Under the pieces are notes generated by a model. The model was not told where the DNA came from. It did no database searches and was given only the letters and a program-made list of their open reading frames with translations. Shown one piece after another: positions 13,126-23,661 of a stretch of DNA of 64,000 bases (position 1 is the first letter of the stretch; each line of letters begins with the position of its first letter). The stretch covers positions 67,604,877 to 67,668,876 of the forward strand of contig CM070548.1 of NCBI GenBank assembly GCA_036346405.1, read 5' to 3'. Source of the stretch: Phyllostachys edulis (taxonomy: Eukaryota; Streptophyta; Magnoliopsida; Poales; Poaceae). The translations under genes were made by a program, and so were the position numbers.

Positions 13126-13649
13126 TGGGAGAAAAAGAACTACCTTTCTTCAAACTTCTAAGGAAACATGAGGGTTTTGAGGCAAACGTTGCCTTTGAGA
13201 ATGTCAAGAGGTATCTTACGAGTGCTCCTGTTGTGGTTTCTTCGAAACCAGAACAAACACTCTTAATTTATCTAACTATCATGCCACAGGCTATGAGCGC
13301 AGTACTTATCGTAGAACGTAAAAATGTCCAACGACCAGTTTACTACGTAAGTGAAATTTTGCACGGGTCTAAGGAGCGTTACCCTCAGGTCCAAAAAATT
13401 ATGTATGCCCTCCTCACGTTTTCGAGGAAACCGCGACATTATTTTCAGGCGCATAAGATAATTGTGCCGTCTGAGTTTCCCTTAGGTGTGATCCTCCAGA
13501 ACAGGGAAGCAGTGGGACGCATGGCAAAATGGTCAGTAGAACTCAAGGAGTTCGACCTCCATTTCGTGTCCCGAACGGCCATTAAATCCCAGATCTTGGC
13601 AGACTTCATTGCTAAATGGACAAATCTTAAACCTGTTCAGGATCCCTAG
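13126..13649 (+). pseudogene. RNase H domain linked to RT
   Basis: The open segment at 13233-13649 contains the family blocks RPVYYVSEIL and KWSVELKEFDLHFVSR, as in the tether/RNase H part of plant Gypsy polyproteins. It ends with a stop at 13647-13649 just before a second RNase H-like segment. A stop near 13122 separates it from RT. Confidence 0.75.
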
Positions 13650-13654
13650 TACGA

Positions 13655-13910
13655 TAGCCACGACCAGTGGACGATGTACTTTCATGGGTCACTTACTTTA
13701 AGTGGCTTGGGGGCTGGGGTGGTCCTGGAATCTCCTACCGGTGAGATCTTAAAGTATGCCATTCAATTAAATTTTTAGACCACTAACAACATGACAGAAT
13801 ACGAAGGTTTGCTGGCTGGCATACGAGCCACCAAAGTGCTTGTGATTCGACGACTACTCGTGAGAGGAGACTCTCAACTAGTCGTGAATCAGGTTGGAAA
13901 AGAGTACTAG
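13655..13910 (+). pseudogene. Second (additional) RNase H domain
   Basis: Translation in the frame from about 13661 gives WTMYFHGSLTLSGLGAGVVL, then a stop, then NNMTEYEGLLAGI and VRGDSQLVVNQ. These are the Asp/Glu-bearing blocks of the extra RNase H carried by Tat-lineage elements. In the first block the usual D-G pair has become H-G. Two stops are visible. A doubled RNase H is the best single marker for the lineage call. Confidence 0.65.
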
Positions 13911-13929
13911 TGCTCTAACCCCGACCATG

Positions 13930-15326
13930 TCCCTAAGATTTATCCAAGTTCAAAGCTTGAAAAGCATTTTTTTGGTTTCGAGGTACAATTTATCCCTCGA
14001 AAGGATAATTTCCTCACAGATCAACTTGCTCGTATGGCTTCTTCCCGATCACAAGTACCAAAAGGAGTCTTCTTGGAGCAGCTCCAAAAGCCATCTCTAG
14101 TCAAAACACCAGAGACAACTCCTATTGAGATAGCCTCTCTAAAGTACGAGGATACCTGGATGAATCCCATCTACGAGTATCTTCTGATGGGTACAATACC
14201 CGATGATGATCTTGAGGCAGATCGCTTATCTCGAAAGGCCAAAATGTATACTTTGGTCGAAGGAGTCCTCTATAAACGAGGCACTCAAGGGGGACTCATG
14301 CGATGCATATCGCAGAGATAAGGATTAAACCTCCTTCACGACATATATGGGGGCATTTGTGGAACTTATGCTTCCTACCAAATGTTGGTCGGAAAGGCCT
14401 TTCAACAAGGTTTTTACTGGCCAACAGCCCTCTATGATGCCAAAGAGTTGGTTAAGAAGTGTGTACAATGCCAGTTTAATAGCAGGCAAATACACTAACT
14501 GGCTCAGGCATTACAAACAATCCTTCTATCATGGCCTTTTGCGACCTAGGGTCTCATTATCCTAGGACCGTTCCTAAAAGCCCTAGGTGGCTTTGAGTTC
14601 CTCTTTGTGGCAATTGATACGTTTATAAAATGGATTGAAGCTGAACCTGTAACTGGGATAACAACGGAAGCAGCAATACGGTTGATGATGAGAAGCGTGA
14701 TTACTCGGTTTGGGGGTTTCAAGTCGAATAATCACAGATAATGTTAAACAATTTTTTAGCGCAAAATTCTAAGAATTTTGCGATGAGTTGGGTACCAAAT
14801 TGTGTTACGCTTCTGTTGCCCATCCTCAAAGCAATGGGGCAATCGAAAGAGCAAATGACCAAATAATGCAGAGAATCAAAACTCGAGTCTTTGACCAGCT
14901 TGTCAAGCACTCGGGGGGCTTGGGTACAAGAATTACCCTCAAGATATGGGCGATTCAGACAACCTGTTAGTCAGACTCAGTGAAACACCCTTTTTTCTAG
15001 TTTTCGGTGCCGAAGCCATGCTTCCACCAAAACTAAAGATCAGATCAACAAGAGTCGAAACTTTCAACGACTCTACCCAGGCACAATTTCGAGCACATGA
15101 CAACAACATACTTGAAGAGAAGAGAAATCAAGCCTTAATCTGTTCAGCAGTCTACCAACAAGTCATGCGCAAATACTACAATCGTAAGGTCCAACCTTGT
15201 AGCCTTGCTGTAGGTGACTTGGTATTGAAGAAGATTCAATCCCAGTCTAATCGGAATAAACTTCCCCCAAGTGGGAAGGTCCTTACACAGTGGTCGAAGT
15301 TACGCGACCAGATTCGGTACGACTAG
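13930..15326 (+). pseudogene. Gypsy integrase, multiply broken
   Basis: Open segments are at 14034-14321, 14347-14565, 14788-14970 and 14946-15326. The zinc-binding region gives VKKCVQCQFNSRQ near 14450. The catalytic core gives FEFLFVAIDTFIKWIEAEPV near 14590 (first Asp) and later SNGAIERAND near 14833 (the catalytic Glu region). The C-terminal part gives YYNRKVQPCSLAVGDLVLKK. Stops and frameshifts between segments make it non-functional. Confidence 0.8.
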
Positions 15327-15551
15327 CAATGGAAGATGGTCGGATTCTCTCCAATTCTTGGAATATCGACCAGTTACGTAAATTTTTTGTGTAACCAATC
15401 AACCCTACAATAAAGTATCAGATTCTTTCTACCTTTATTGTCTTACTTTGAGTAGCGCTTTGATAATTTTTCGACCATTCTTGGTCGTAAGTCCTTCTAC
15501 GACCAGTACCCAGTCTTTCTTTATACTGGTCGAAAGGATGGTAACATTACT

Positions 15552-16080
15552 TAGTCGAAGTCTTTCCTCTCTACACGTGGTCCTGCCCACTAGAAGGAAC
15601 TTCCTAGTGTCGATTGTATCCTCATTTTTGCTGCCAATACAAAGAGATCGGGTTCAAAAAATATGGCCGAAATATTTTCAAGCTAACTCTTATCACCTTA
15701 GTTTATTTCTTCATTCATTTTGAAAAATACTCAAAGCAGGGTAAAATTTTGTAATTTTTTCTACTACTTTTGGTAAACTCAGTTCGTTACAATTGGTCGG
15801 AGAAAGACACAACACCTAGTCGAAGTCTTTCCTCTCTGCATATGGTCCTGCCCACTAGAAGGAATTTTCTAGTGTCGTCCTGTTTCTAACTCTTACTACC
15901 AGCGCAAACCTACCGAGTACACTGGAATAGGTTGAACGAATTTTTAAGGTACTCTAAACATTTGTCTAACTCAAGTTGCCACTCTTGATTTGATTAATAT
16001 GGTCGGAGAGGGTATCACCTAGTCGAAGCCTTTCCTTTCTGTATGTGGTCCTGTCCACTAGAAGGAACTTTCTAGTGTCG
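15552..16080 (+). repeat. Three spaced 61-bp repeats with internal hairpins
   Basis: Copies lie at 15552-15612, 15817-15877 and 16020-16080. Each runs from TAGTCGAAG to TAGTGTCG. Each ends in an imperfect palindrome of the form CACTAGAAGGAA...TTCTAGTG. They sit in the non-coding stretch between integrase and the antisense ORF of the Tat-lineage element. Spacing is uneven (265 and 203 bases), so this is not a simple tandem array. Confidence 0.75.
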
Positions 16081-16384
16081 ACTCATTCCTACTCTTTTGA
16101 CCAGTGCATGATAATCATGATCGAAAACTATAAGTTAGCCAAACCTCTCTCTCTTTTTTAAGAAAACCATTTTCACATTATTTACTTAGTTTATCTAACT
16201 AAACTAAGCAAATAGTCAGGGGCTAAGATAAAGTCATTAATATGACTTCAATTCTTAATCTTAATTTCTTTTTCCATTCATTATCCTATGAATTACTAAC
16301 TACTCGACAAGATGATTTGCAGGAAAAAGTGGATTTATATGTTCATATTCAAAAAGTTTGTCTTTACAAGTTCCCTACTGCAAA

Positions 16385-16710
16385 CTACTCTAACGAAGGA
16401 GATCCTATTTGCATCTCCTCCGTGACCTTCTTACTGATCGGCTGCATCTCTTCAATCAACCGTCCTGATTCTGCTTCAGAGTAGTCAAAGTTAGCTTTGA
16501 TTGGATGCAGACTAAGATTGGGGTCATGAGCCTTAAATTTTTCTAGAGCATAACTTACTGTGCCTTTGACCACCTATCTTATCGAATAAGCCTGGTTGGT
16601 CTTCACAGTGGTCACCAACTCTTGCAAAGTCCCGACTTGTTCTCCAATGGTACTCGAGTGAGCAATTATCATGTCTTCACGAGGAGTGACCACCTCAGCA
16701 CGTAGCCTAC
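16385..16710 (-). pseudogene. Antisense ORF of the Tat-lineage element, 3' part
   Basis: Read on the minus strand, opposite to gag-pol, this part encodes a region with DMIIAHSSTIGEQVGTLQEL, one stop, and then ALEKFKAHDPNLSLHPI and ESGRLIEEMQPISKKV before the terminal stop at 16385. Extra antisense ORFs before the 3' LTR are known in Tat-lineage elements; their function is unclear. The insertion at 16711-19608 separates this part from the rest (19609-20148), and the frame matches across the insertion once one CCTAC copy is discounted. Confidence 0.6.
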
Positions 16711-17483
16711 TGTTGTAGGTGTAAAAACCAAACATGAGTGAGGGGGTGGACGTCGACCGTCTGACGGGCCATCATCCACGAGGGTAAAAAATGACACGAG
16801 GATTTATACAGGTTCAGGGGTCCGAGAGGACCGCCTTACTCCTGTCGGTGAGCCAGCAGGGGGTTACCTCCGGAGAGGGAGCCTCCGAGGGCTCACCAGT
16901 TTTTAATAGGTTGCTTTATTGCTCAAGAGAGCTCCCCTTGAAATGAGAGGTACATGGGGTATTTATAGGCTCCCGAGCCTGTACAAATGACGAAAATACC
17001 CCTTGGGGGATAGCTACATTATGAGTATAAGTGAGGGATACGCGAGGGTATGTGAGGGTGCGCGAGGGCTTCGGGCGTGACGGCACGCGCGAAGGCACGT
17101 GAGGGCTTCGGGCGTTAGGCCCCTGAAATTGTGTTTCCATGTACATTTTGCCCATAAGATCAAGTGACGGCTCGGGCGCGGGCGCGAGGGTACTCGTGAG
17201 GGTACACGAGGGCTTCGGGCGTGAGGGCACGCACGAAGGCACGCGAGGGCTTCGGGCGTGAGGGCACGCGCGAAGGCTCACGCGAGGGTGTGCAAGGGCT
17301 TCGGCCGTGAGGGCACGTGCGAAGGCATGCGAGGGTGCGCCAGGGCTTCGGGCATGAGGGCATGTGCAATGGCCCGATGTCGACGAAGGCGCGGCGATGG
17401 CCCTCGGCGGCTACACGAAGTCGTCGCGAAGGTGCCCCGAGGCCGGGGCTCGTGCGGAGGCGAGGTGGTAGGATTACTCAACA
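16711..17483 (-). repeat. 3' LTR of the 2.9-kb element, enlarged by a minisatellite
   Basis: The first roughly 330 bases match the right LTR closely. After about 17040 the two diverge completely. Here the rest consists of a GC-rich minisatellite and about 110 bases of unrelated DNA ending in ACTCAACA. This copy is 773 bases, the other 429. Confidence 0.65.
17040..17380. repeat. GC-rich minisatellite inside an LTR
   Basis: Units of about 37-46 bases built on GAGGGCTTCGGGCGTGAGGG followed by CACGCGCGAAGGCACG are repeated, with a non-repetitive interruption at about 17116-17180. Frames in this stretch on both strands are shadows of the repeat. Confidence 0.75.
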
Positions 17484-18218
17484 CTAGCCCCCCTACCCCT
17501 GGGGTGCCTGCAAGGACGCCCGAGGGGCAAAGAGGAGTGCTGAGGTCTTGTATCCTATTGATGAATATGCTTGGCCAAAGACTTGGCCAAATTCCAGCTT
17601 GACGGGAATGCAGACGCTCGAAACTTTGCCAAATTCTGACTCAGTGCAACACGAGGCACGAGGGCTGAGGAATACGTGCAAGGGCACCTACGACTTAGCC
17701 AATTTTGGCCTGGTGGGCACGTGGATGCCCAAAGACTTATGCTTATTTTGTGATCCATATTGTGTGAGCGCTCCACGCGAGGGCGGGTACCAAATTGCCG
17801 CTTCTCGTTGGCCCTTCGTGTGGGGTGGTTTTTGTTGCTCCATTCCTGAAGGTGAAGTACTGAATGCTGAGGCACCCCACCGAGGCACAACCTTCAGGGC
17901 AAGGGGTGCGTCCAAACGAAGCCTGTGCATGCAAGCTAACTCATGGGCACCTTGGATGCGTGCCCTCGATAGTAAGTCACGGGCACACCGGTGGTGCCCA
18001 CAGGGCTAAATCGTGGCCATCGAACTATGAGGGCGATGGAGCCCTTTTACCCCGTAGGTGGGTTTTTTTGTGGTGATCGGGAATGCATGAGAATGGTTAA
18101 CCCTTGCGAAGCAATGGAGCTATGCATGCGGGAACCCGGAGGTCATTCGGCGTGTGGCCTGGAGTCTAAGGGGGACGAGTCCTCAGCACATCCATCAACT
18201 TGGTACTGGACCAAAGTT

Positions 18219-18718
18219 GTCGCTCATGCCCTAGGTATAGTAGGACACAAGCCGCCATGGTGGAGGCGACGGATGCCTAAGCCACCATGGACTTTTGCTA
18301 GGGGAGACCATAGAGGTCATATGCCCTACGCACCATGAGGGTGGTCACTCATGCCCTAGGGCTAGTAGGACACGAGCCGCCATGGTGGAGGCGACGGACG
18401 CCCAAGCCACTATGGACTTTTGTTAGGGGAGACCGCGGAGGTCGTACGCCCTACGCACCACGAGGGTGGTCGCTCATGCCCTAGGGCCAGTAGGACACGA
18501 GCCGCCACGGTGGAGGCGACGGACGCCTAAGCCACCATGAACTTTTGTTAGGGGAGACCGCGGAGGTCGTACGCCCTATGCACCACGAGGGTGGTCGCTC
18601 ATGCCCTAGGACCAATAGGACATGAGTCGGCATGGTGGAGGCGACAGGCGCCCAAGCTACCATGGAATTTTGTTAGAGGAGACCACGAAGGTCGTACGCC
18701 CTACGCACCACAAGGGTG
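18219..18718. repeat. Four tandem 125-bp repeats
   Basis: Copies start with GTCGCTCATGCCCTAGG (or GTCACTC) at 18219, 18344, 18469 and 18594, and the last ends at about 18718. The period is exactly 125 at each step. Because 125 is not a multiple of three, the array is not a repeated coding domain. It lies in the internal part of the 2.9-kb element. Confidence 0.85.
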
Positions 18719-19179
18719 AAATCTCTTAGAAGGAAAGTGTCTTGAGAGCCCAAACGAGATTTATATGTCGGGACTGTCCCCTAACAGTAGCGCGTTAGGG
18801 GGCAGCCCCGTAGCAAGCCTTCACTGCTCATGCCGCATAGACGTCATGCATCCTGGAGGTGATGGTTGGCCTTAGAATCCTTAGTCTTCTGGCTGCGAGG
18901 GTGCCTTGAACTGCTCACCCTTGGCTGGGCCTCGCATCGACTCACACAAGGGAGGAGGACACGCATGGGAGCCCCAGGGCATGTAGGACATTGCCATCCC
19001 AAGGTGGATGGCCATGATCTCCGACGAGAGTGCTCGGCTGGGGCTCCTTCAAAGAGCGGATGGGTCGTCCACGAGATCATTGCCCTCCGGAGCCGGAGGA
19101 GGTTTCGTGGACTTAGAGTATTTTTTGGTAGGAGACATAGCCTTTCATCGATTAGCTACATCCCCACGGTCGACGCTAA

Positions 19180-19608
19180 TGTTGTAGGTGTAAAAACCAA
19201 ACACGAGTGAGGGGGGTGGATGTCGGCCGTCTGACGGGCCATCGTCCACGAGGGTAAAAAATGACACAAGGATTTATACAGGTTCAGGGGTCCGAGAGGA
19301 CCGCCCTACTCCTGTCGGTGAGCCAATGGGGGGTTACCTCCGGAGAGGGAGCCTCCGAGGGCTCACCAGTTTTAATAGGCTGCTTTATTGCTCAAGAGAG
19401 CTCCCCTTGAAATGAGAGGTACATGGTGTATTTATAAGCTCCCGAGCCTGTACAAATGACAAAAATACCCCTTGGGGATAGCTACATTATGAGTATAAGC
19501 GAGGGGTACAATAGTCTTCCAGGAGTGTTACGGCACTTCTTGGGCCTGTACGCAGGTCTTCTGCAAGGCGGGCCCCTTTAGTGTGATGGATGAATTATTC
19601 TTACAACA
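19180..19608 (-). repeat. 5' LTR of the 2.9-kb element
   Basis: It is 429 bases long and starts TGTTGTAGGTGTAAAAACC like the left LTR. It ends TTACAACA directly before the CCTAC duplication. The sequence TTTATAAGCTCCCGAGCC near 19430 is the counterpart of TTTATAGGCTCCCGAGCC in the left copy. Confidence 0.8.
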
Positions 19609-20148
19609 CCTACTAAGTACATTGTTCAAGAGATAAATGTTGTCTTGAAGGTTGATCTTCATCGACTTCATCTCCTCCTGATTACGAGTCGAAGCCTCAC
19701 GGAGTTGTTTTATTTCAACTGCTTGCTTTGAAAAGAGTAAGACTAGTCAGATAAAATAACCCTTAAAGGACTAGAAAACTGGCTGCAGGTAAAGAGTTGC
19801 TTACCTGCCAGTCGAGAATCTAACTTCTTAACTTCATCATGATGGGAGACAATGCTCTTTGCATATCGCTCTTCCCACGACTTGATCTCCTAATCTTTTC
19901 CTTTGGCGATATGGGAAATCTCATGAACAACCAATGCATTTTCTTTGTCCTTGATTTCAAGCTTCCCAATTTCAAACTTTTTTTCTGAAAAAGAATAAGA
20001 GTTAGAAAAATAAAAGAAGGTCATTATCATAACCGGTCTTAAGTTCAAAACTTACCATTTATTCATCCCTACAACTTTTGAATTGCAGAGTTTGCCTCCT
20101 AAAGCTTCTTCAGAAGGGTCTCCTTCTATTCCTTTAGCTTTTTCGGAA
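19609..20148 (-). pseudogene. Antisense ORF of the Tat-lineage element, 5' part with two candidate introns
   Basis: On the minus strand three charged, coiled-coil-like exons can be read. Candidate intron 1 is 20055-19985 (GTAAG ... TTTTTCAG). Candidate intron 2 is about 19804-19726 (GTAAGC ... CAAAG). Exon text includes KKFEIGKLEIKDKENALV and QLREASTRNQEEMKSMKINL. At least one stop occurs. The exon continues in phase into 16710-16385 across the 2.9-kb insertion. Splice sites are predictions from sequence only. Confidence 0.55.
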
Positions 20149-20155
20149 ACAAGTC

Positions 20156-21166
20156 ATGAGGATTAGATTTGTTCCAGCGTACTATACCAAAACACTGCAT
20201 ACAAAGCTACGTCGTCTATCTCAAGGCTCCAAGTCCGTGGATGAGTTCTATCAAGAGATGCAAGTGCTCATGATCCGTACTGGTGTTTGCGAGTCTGCTG
20301 AAGCTACAATGACACATTTCTTTGAAGGACTGAATGACGATGTGCGGAATCATGTTGACTTGATGCAGTATAACACCATACAAGAGCTTCTTCACCAACC
20401 TGAGCGTGCTAAACAATGGGTGAGGGAGACCCATTCAAAGGTTGGTCGCACCAATCCATCGAGTTGGAGGTGTCCAATTTGGCAAGATGGTGAAGGTGGT
20501 TCAAGTTCTAAGCCGGTTAAACCCACTAATCCGGTGGGAGTACAACTTAAAGAAGTATCCAAGGTAGTCAGTACAGCAAGCAAGGAGGCATCTAGATCTG
20601 ATTCTAGTGCTTTCTCAACTGCTCGAACACGAGATATTGAATGCTACAAGTGCAAGGGCAGAGGGCACATGAAGAAAGATTGTCTAAATTCAAGACAAGT
20701 GCTACTTGTACAAAACGGATATGCATCGGAGAGTGATAGCGACGACACTGATCATGCAAAAGAGCAATCCAAGGATTCCGACATTGAAGTGGTGTATTGT
20801 GATCCTAAAGTCGGTGTATCTTTGATGACTCACATGGTGAATAGTGACAATACACTGATCGTCGAGAAGGGGCAGCGACGTGGTGTATTCCAAACCCAAT
20901 GCATGATTAAGGGCAAACAGTGCAAGCTAATGATCGATGGAGGAAGCTACAACAATGTGATCAGTAAGGACATGGTTGATGCACTCTCATTAACCACATG
21001 GCGTCATCCTAAGCCATACTATATGCAATGGCTTCACAATGTTGGTAAGCTGAAAGTTACACATAAAGTTTTAGTACTGTTTTCAATTCATGGCTATGAA
21101 GACAAGGTGGAAAGCAACATCGTGACTATGCACATATTTCACATATTGCTGGGGCGTCCATGGTAG
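20156..21166 (+). pseudogene. gag: gag-protease of the second Gypsy element
   Basis: 336 codons are open. Residues 1-110 match the C-terminal part of a retrotransposon gag core (RLSQGSKSVDEFYQEM and MTHFFEGLNDDVRNHVDL). A CCHC zinc knuckle CYKCKGRGHMKKDC lies at about residues 163-176. The protease active site CKLMIDGGSYNNVIS follows at about residue 258. The N-terminal part of gag is lost at the left junction and the ORF stops within the protease region at HILLGRPW. It was once the particle and processing part of the polyprotein. Confidence 0.8.
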
Positions 21167-21399
21167 TTTGACCGCAACGTCACACACCAGGGGGAGCTAA
21201 TCGTTTCACATTGATGTATAGACGTGTGTTTCATTCTTTGCTGCCCAAAAGAGATGAGGAGATCCATTCTGATATTATTATCAAGAGCAAGGATCTTATG
21301 AAGAATACCCTGAAACCGAGGACGGTTTCGCTTGAACGGGGAGGGGATGATGCGGGCATCCCTATGACCAGTTATGCCTGAGTACATGGGGACAACCTG

Positions 21400-22176
21400 A
21401 TCAAGCCAGGAGCAAGACGAGCCAGAAGGAAGCGAGGTCCACTACCAACCCCACAGGGTCTACGACCACTTCAACAGGGTCTACAACCACTTCCAGGACC
21501 ACCCCGGAGGTCTTCAGGACCACCCCGGAGGTCTTCAGGACCTCCCTCCAGGACCTCCCTAGGACCTCCTCGTAGATAAATTATAGTATATATCTTTTAG
21601 ATAGAGTCGGTTATAATCTTTTCATAATTGTATTAGGAAAGAATCTTTGTATGATACGTGAGTTAGAGATAGAATCGGTATTAAGCCGTGTGTGAGTCGG
21701 CCGCACCTTTAGGTGCTAATATAAGGCCAGGGCTTTGCCCATTATAAAGGGGGAAGAATTTTAGAAAGAAATACAGAAAAGTCACGACGACTTTGTGGCG
21801 CAATATCCTGCGTGTTTTGTTGAGATTTTCCCATCTAGGGTTTGTTGAGGTCGGAGCAAGGCAAGAACACGACGTTCTTGATATTGCCTACCGAATCTAC
21901 ACGATTCAACTCGTCTAATTCGTGATCTTTGCTACTCATGGTTTAGAGAGGCTTCGAGTTCATGCTTCTAATTGTCCTTGTGATTGATTAGTGCGTGAAT
22001 ATCTGGATATCTATCTACACTGCGATGTGGTCGAAGGAGCTGCTGCTGTCTTCATCACCGCAAAATTTCAAGGAGGGTTGTACCCTAGCCGCAAGAAGAA
22101 GGACTACTCCGCTATTTGTACCGCGAAAGATCGGGCAATTCTACGCCTCAACAAGTTTACTAGTTGATCTGTATCA
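21400..22176 (+). repeat. 3' LTR region of the second Gypsy element
   Basis: A proline-coding stretch with a 21-bp tandem duplication (AGGACCACCCCGGAGGTCTTC at 21495-21515 and 21516-21536) marks the end of the coding tail. The AT-rich LTR follows, with a TATA-like ATTATAAAG near 21741, and ends in CA at 22176. The start of the LTR could not be fixed. Confidence 0.45.
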
Positions 22177-22613
22177 ATACCCCTTAATGTTCATAAGAGA
22201 GAAGTTAGAGTTGTAAGTCCTTCTACGACTACCTCATGGTCGTAAGTTCTTCTATGACCACCTCCATAGTCGTAAGTTCTTCTACGATCACCACGTGATT
22301 GTAAGTTCTTCTACAACCACCATATGGTCGTAAGTCCTTCTACGACCAAGTCAGTTACGATCACCCTATAATTGATTGAGCTTGCAGACAAGTAGGCATA
22401 ATTGATTAGAGCATCTAAACAGTTAGTATATGATGTTATTCTCTGGAATAATTGCACGATTAAACTCTCTGTCCCGATGATAATCGCCTGGCGATGTGGA
22501 GACGTTACTACTCCAGCAATAATCTCTAGTAATTGCTTCATCATCTGAAGCATTGAGGCGCCCTTTGGACTGGAGAAACCGCCGCCCACTTCGAGCACTA
22601 TATAAAGGGCGGA
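22177..22613 (+). repeat. Truncated second copy of the Tat-lineage LTR
   Basis: It is homologous to 3553-3987 of the 5' LTR, from ATACCCCTTAATG through TATATAAAGGGCGGA, and is estimated by eye at about 90% identical. It lacks the first few bases of the LTR and the U5 half. The left break is where the CA end of the second Gypsy LTR abuts. The right break is at 22613, where unrelated sequence begins. Confidence 0.8.
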
Positions 22614-23661
22614 CCCATGGTTAGCCTCCTTGGTCAGCTTTTTCCAGAGAATGAGTTTCTTTGGTTTTGGTTGGAACAGTCTGACATTCTTGGCGGTCTG
22701 ACCGGTTTGGTCCGGTGATCTGACCGGCCCTTGTGAGGGCGGTCAGTCGGGATGTGTGTACAATGGCTAGTTTTATATCCGTTTGAGCAAGGATGGTCTG
22801 ACCGGCAATTGGTTGGCGGTCAAACCGGGTTTCCCTATTTTTTCTGCAGATTCCCCTCCAATGGCTAGTTTTTGTGTGTGGGTGTATAAATACCCCTTGT
22901 GGCCGGTTGTGGGAGTGTTGCTAGTGCCATTTCCCATTTCCTTGAGCAAAGATCAAGTCCTCTCCTCTCTTTTGTTCATGTGTTGCACTTAGTGAGATTA
23001 GAGAGCGAAATCCTAGTGCATGTGTTGCATTAGGTAGTGGATTGTGTATTCATTGAGCTTAGACACTTGATTCATTCAAGTGAGCATCTCTGACTTGTTA
23101 CTCTTGGTGTTTGCTGATACCTAGATGGCTTGGAGGAGTTGTGCTAGTGATCTTCTCAAAGAAGCTTGTGAGAAGACCCGGACGGTTATGAGTGGTTTGG
23201 TGCTTGCCATCTCTGGGGTGGAGGAAGAACAACACTGAGTGGATCGATGTGTTGGTTCAAGTTGTGAACCGGTCCAATTTGGTTTGACTTACCTTGGAGG
23301 TGTTGGCTCAATTTGTGGATCTGGTCCAACATGGTTGGGCTTACCTCAACGTGGATTAGGGGAGATCGGCAAGTCTCCGAACACTAGGGTAAAACATCGT
23401 TGTGTCATTGTGGTTTGCCTTCTTGTGCTTTACTCTATTGTTGTTTATATTCCTAGAATTAAATTGCTTACATGTTTTTGTATGTTTGCTATCATTATTA
23501 ATAGTATTGTATTGTTGGTGCACTTAGTAAAGTCTAGTGGATTTAGGTTTTAATTGGGAAAAACCAAATTGATTTACAATTCCGCATAAAACTCGGTTTT
23601 AACCAAAAGATTTTTAAAACCGCCTATTCACCCCTCTCTAGTCGGCCTCCTCGATCTTTCA
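22614..23661 (+). repeat. Copia LTR fragment, Sirevirus-like
   Basis: Several GGTCTGACCG-type motifs occur between 22680 and 22830, like those in the LTRs of the minus-strand Copia element at 49385-60189. A TATAAATA box lies at about 22885. The end TTCACCCCTCTCTAGTCGGCCTCC is the plus-orientation equivalent of that element's LTR end. No primer-binding site or gag follows, so this is a solo or truncated LTR. No target duplication was found. Confidence 0.5.

Larger units (their letters stand above)
16711..19608 (-). mobile_element. Non-autonomous LTR retrotransposon (2.9 kb)
   Basis: Ends are TGTTGTAGG... and ...TTACAACA with the target duplication CCTAC at 16706-16710 and 19609-19613. Two related LTRs flank about 1.7 kb of non-coding DNA. 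On the minus strand a primer-binding-like sequence, TTAGCGTCGACCGTGGGGAT, follows the right LTR at 19179. A polypurine tract, TAGGGGGGCTAG, precedes the left LTR (about 17484-17495). Both set the orientation as minus. No gag or pol was found, so it depends on a partner element. Confidence 0.8.
20149..22176 (+). mobile_element. Second Ty3/Gypsy element, pol-deleted and lacking its 5' LTR
   Basis: The segment holds gag with zinc knuckle and the protease start (20156-21166), then jumps to the C-terminal tail of a Gypsy polyprotein (about 21240-21380, with LERGGDDAGIPMT), then a 3' LTR ending GTATCA at 22176. RT, RNase H and integrase are missing, so several kilobases of pol were deleted near 21170-21240. 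There is no 5' LTR. It abuts the Tat-lineage antisense ORF on the left and the 3' LTR fragment on the right. Confidence 0.65.
3548..22613 (+). mobile_element. Decayed Tat-lineage Ty3/Gypsy retrotransposon split by nested insertions
   Basis: Order of parts on the + strand: 5' LTR, primer-binding-site-like sequence, gag, protease, RT, RNase H, a second RNase H domain, integrase, a long 3' region with an antisense ORF, and a fragment of the 3' LTR. The second RNase H after the RT-linked one and the antisense ORF before the 3' LTR are known features of the Tat lineage. Every coding domain carries stops or frameshifts, so the element is dead. Two LTR-type elements are inserted in it (4540-9390 and 16711-19608), and a pol-deleted Gypsy copy (about 20149-22176) separates the antisense ORF from the 3' LTR fragment. 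Confidence 0.8.

Noticed and set aside
17258..18338. Several 110-150-codon ORFs in the small LTR element
   Set aside because: They read through the minisatellite, the 125-bp array and other non-coding text on both strands; the array period is not a multiple of three.
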